Shown here: positions 4,953-6,553 of the stretch, piece after piece
Numbering within the stretch: the stretch's first letter is position 1
Layout of the letters: each line of letters starts with the position of its first letter
NCBI GenBank assembly: GCA_003165615.1
Contig: PLWR01000464.1
Span: forward strand, 1 to 6,553
From: Acidobacteriota bacterium
GTDB lineage: Bacteria > Acidobacteriota > Terriglobia > UBA7540
DNA: 6,553 nt
Reading direction: 5' to 3'
Position numbers and translations under genes: made by a program
Notes under the pieces: model-generated
Seen by the model: only the letters and a program-made list of their open reading frames with translations
The model's database searches: none
What the model was told of the DNA's origin: nothing

Positions 4953-5969
4953 ATGAAAACATTTTCCATGCGCCGAGTTTCCCGACTCTGGGTTCTGAGT
5001 TTCGCCGCAACGAGCATTTTGGGAGTTGCCGCCTCCCCCAGAACCGCAGATGAACACAGCGCACAGCAACCCCCCGGCGACGCACAATCTTCACCCATCA
5101 CCATCCGCAAACCAGACATCCACGTCGCACCCTTGCAGGTGGACGTCAACATGGTGGTGGTCAATGTGACGGTTACCGACCCATTCGACCGGATTGTGAC
5201 CGGGCTCGAGCAGAGCAACTTTCAGGTGTTTGACGAAAAAGTCGAACAGAAGATCGAAGCCTTTTCTACCGAAGACGCACCCATCTCGGTCGGCTTGATT
5301 TTTGATAGCAGCGGCTCCATGAGCGACAAGATCCAGAAATCCAAGGAAGCAGCCTTACAGTTTTTCAGGACATCTAATCCCCAGGATGAGTTTATGCTCG
5401 TCAGCTTTTCAGACCGGCCGGACATGATTTCGGGGTTCACCGCCAAGTACGAGAATTTGCAAGACCGGCTGTTGACAGTAAAATCGGGGGGGAGGACGGC
5501 ACTTCTGGACGCGATTTATCTGGGTTTGAGTGGCATGAAGAAGGCCACCACGAACCGTCGAGCCCTGCTGGTCATCTCCGATGGGGGAGACAACCACAGC
5601 CGCTACACGGAAAATGATATCAAAAAGGCGGTAAAGGAATCCGACGTGCAGATTTACGCCGTGGGCATTTTCGAGCCCATGTCATCCCGGGCCCGCACGA
5701 CCGAAGAAGCCGGCGGCCCTGGTTTGCTCGCGGAACTCGCGGAAGTTTCGGGCGGCCGCATGTTTAGCGTTGAAAATACCAATGAATTACCCGATATTGC
5801 GGAGAAAATCTCGATTGAACTGCGCAACCAATACGTGCTGGGCTATAAGCCATCGAACCTGATTCGCGATGGCCGCTGGCGGCGCATCAAGGTCAAGCTG
5901 AACCCTCCCAAAGGCTTGCCGCCTCTTCAGATTTACGCTCGAACTGGCTACTATGCACCGACTCAATGA
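4953..5969 (+). CDS. Secreted VWFA-related Acidobacterial domain protein
   Basis: This 338-residue exported protein belongs to the VWFA-related family that is greatly expanded in Acidobacteriota (TIGR03436 type). Residues 1 to about 28 form a signal peptide (MRRVSR basic start, hydrophobic core about 12-26). A Pro/Gln-rich linker (about 30-60) leads to the family's beta-rich module (about 62-108), with the pattern VNVTVTDPFDRIVTGLEQSNF then QVFDE. The VWA domain spans about 112-290. Its metal-ion-dependent adhesion site is complete: Asp118, Ser120 and Ser122 in DSSGS, Thr182 in GGRTAL and Asp210 in ISDGG. The C-terminus ends in a conserved LGYKPSN...IYARTGYY segment. Such domains bind protein ligands through a metal ion; the ligand here is unknown and no anchor is seen. 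The ATG at 4953 was chosen; an in-frame ATG at 4968 would also leave a signal peptide. It is divergent from pyrG and overlaps the next gene. Confidence 0.93.
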   Translation: MKTFSMRRVSRLWVLSFAATSILGVAASPRTADEHSAQQPPGDAQSSPITIRKPDIHVAPLQVDVNMVVVNVTVTDPFDRIVTGLEQSNFQVFDEKVEQKIEAFSTEDAPISVGLIFDSSGSMSDKIQKSKEAALQFFRTSNPQDEFMLVSFSDRPDMISGFTAKYENLQDRLLTVKSGGRTALLDAIYLGLSGMKKATTNRRALLVISDGGDNHSRYTENDIKKAVKESDVQIYAVGIFEPMSSRARTTEEAGGPGLLAELAEVSGGRMFSVENTNELPDIAEKISIELRNQYVLGYKPSNLIRDGRWRRIKVKLNPPKGLPPLQIYARTGYYAPTQ

Positions 5970-6553
5970 TCTGCATCGTCTAAACTTACTCGCCCGGAGT
6001 GGATTCCGTGCCCTCCTGTTGTGCTTGCCCCTCGTCCTGTGCGCGCAAACACCGCAGCCGGCGAATCCCCACACGCCTCCCGTGGAGAAAAAAGGCAAGG
6101 AATATACCATCGTCGTGGACGTCAACGAGGTCGTTCTGCACGCCACGGTACTCGACAAAAAAGGCCGCATCATCAACGATCTCAAGCAGGACGACTTCCA
6201 TATCTATGAGGACGGCGCGCCCCAGACCGTGAGCCACTTCGCTCATGCGGATGTCCCCGTGACCATGGGCATTGTCATTGACGACAGCGGCAGCATGAAA
6301 GATAAGCGCCAGGCGGTGAACGCGGCGGCGGTTATTTTCGCCAAGACTTCCAATCCCCAGGATCAGGTCTTTGTGGTGAATTTTAACGACGTCTATTACC
6401 TCGATACCCCCGGAGACTTCGCGAGTACCATTGAGGACCTGAAGTCAGCGCTCGACAAGATTGATTCCCGTGGCGGCACGGCGCTGCGCGACGCCGTTAT
6501 CGCTTCACTGGATCACGTCAAATTGGGGAATCGCGACAAGAAGGTTCTGTTGG
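5953..6553 (+). CDS. Second secreted VWFA-related domain protein, 3' end beyond the window
   Basis: The frame is open from the ATG at 5953 to the window edge: 200 residues, no stop, C-terminus missing. A signal peptide is clear: Arg-rich start (to Arg19), core ALLLCLPLVL (20-29), cleavage near CAQ (30-32), then a Pro-rich linker (33-45). The beta module (about 53-100) has TVLDKKGRIINDLKQDDFHIYEDG, the same layout as the preceding protein. The VWA domain begins near 102 with a complete first metal-site motif, Asp110, Ser112 and Ser114 in DDSGS, and Thr176 in GGTAL. TSNPQD after the first VWA helix is identical in both proteins, so they are paralogues from an old tandem duplication. The start lies 17 bases inside the upstream gene with no Shine-Dalgarno, which suggests translational coupling. 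Both probably act together outside the cytoplasm. Confidence 0.92.
   Translation, partial: MHRLNDLHRLNLLARSGFRALLLCLPLVLCAQTPQPANPHTPPVEKKGKEYTIVVDVNEVVLHATVLDKKGRIINDLKQDDFHIYEDGAPQTVSHFAHADVPVTMGIVIDDSGSMKDKRQAVNAAAVIFAKTSNPQDQVFVVNFNDVYYLDTPGDFASTIEDLKSALDKIDSRGGTALRDAVIASLDHVKLGNRDKKVLL

Noticed and set aside
5787..6185. Minus-strand open frame opposite the junction of the two VWA genes
   Set aside because: Both plus-strand frames here carry clear domain motifs; the antisense frame has no motif or ribosome-binding site.

Overview
This window most likely comes from an Acidobacteriota chromosome. The main reason is a tandem pair of secreted von Willebrand factor A (VWA) proteins of the 'VWFA-related Acidobacterial domain' type. 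Moderately high GC and a metal-type KDO-8-phosphate synthase next to CTP synthase fit this. The assignment rests on family recognition, not on a marker gene.

Layout. Positions 1-176 hold no gene; they carry degenerate seven-base periodic repeats. Four genes follow on the minus strand, transcribed right to left: pyrG (4574-2862), kdsA (2840-1995), a STAS-domain anti-sigma-factor antagonist (1865-1440) and a secreted protein with NxxGxxxFxA-type repeats (1388-177). pyrG and kdsA are 21 bases apart and surely co-transcribed. The 129-base gap between kdsA and the STAS gene holds two strong adjacent inverted repeats, so the last two genes may be expressed differently from the first two. A 378-base divergent control region (4575-4952) has a near-consensus sigma-70 promoter for pyrG and a candidate extended -10 promoter for the plus-strand genes. 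Two VWA genes then run rightward: a complete one (4953-5969) and one that overlaps it by 17 bases and leaves the window at 6553.

How the genes work together. PyrG makes CTP. KdsA makes KDO-8-phosphate, which after dephosphorylation is activated with CTP to CMP-KDO for the lipopolysaccharide core. This is a housekeeping nucleotide and outer-membrane block, and it implies a Gram-negative envelope. The STAS protein is a likely partner-switching regulator. The repeat protein and both VWA proteins carry export signals and probably act outside the cytoplasm.

I do not see a convincing undescribed system. The items most worth a second look are the palindrome over the pyrG -35 box, the structured leader of the STAS gene, the heptad repeats at the left end, and the overlapping VWA pair.
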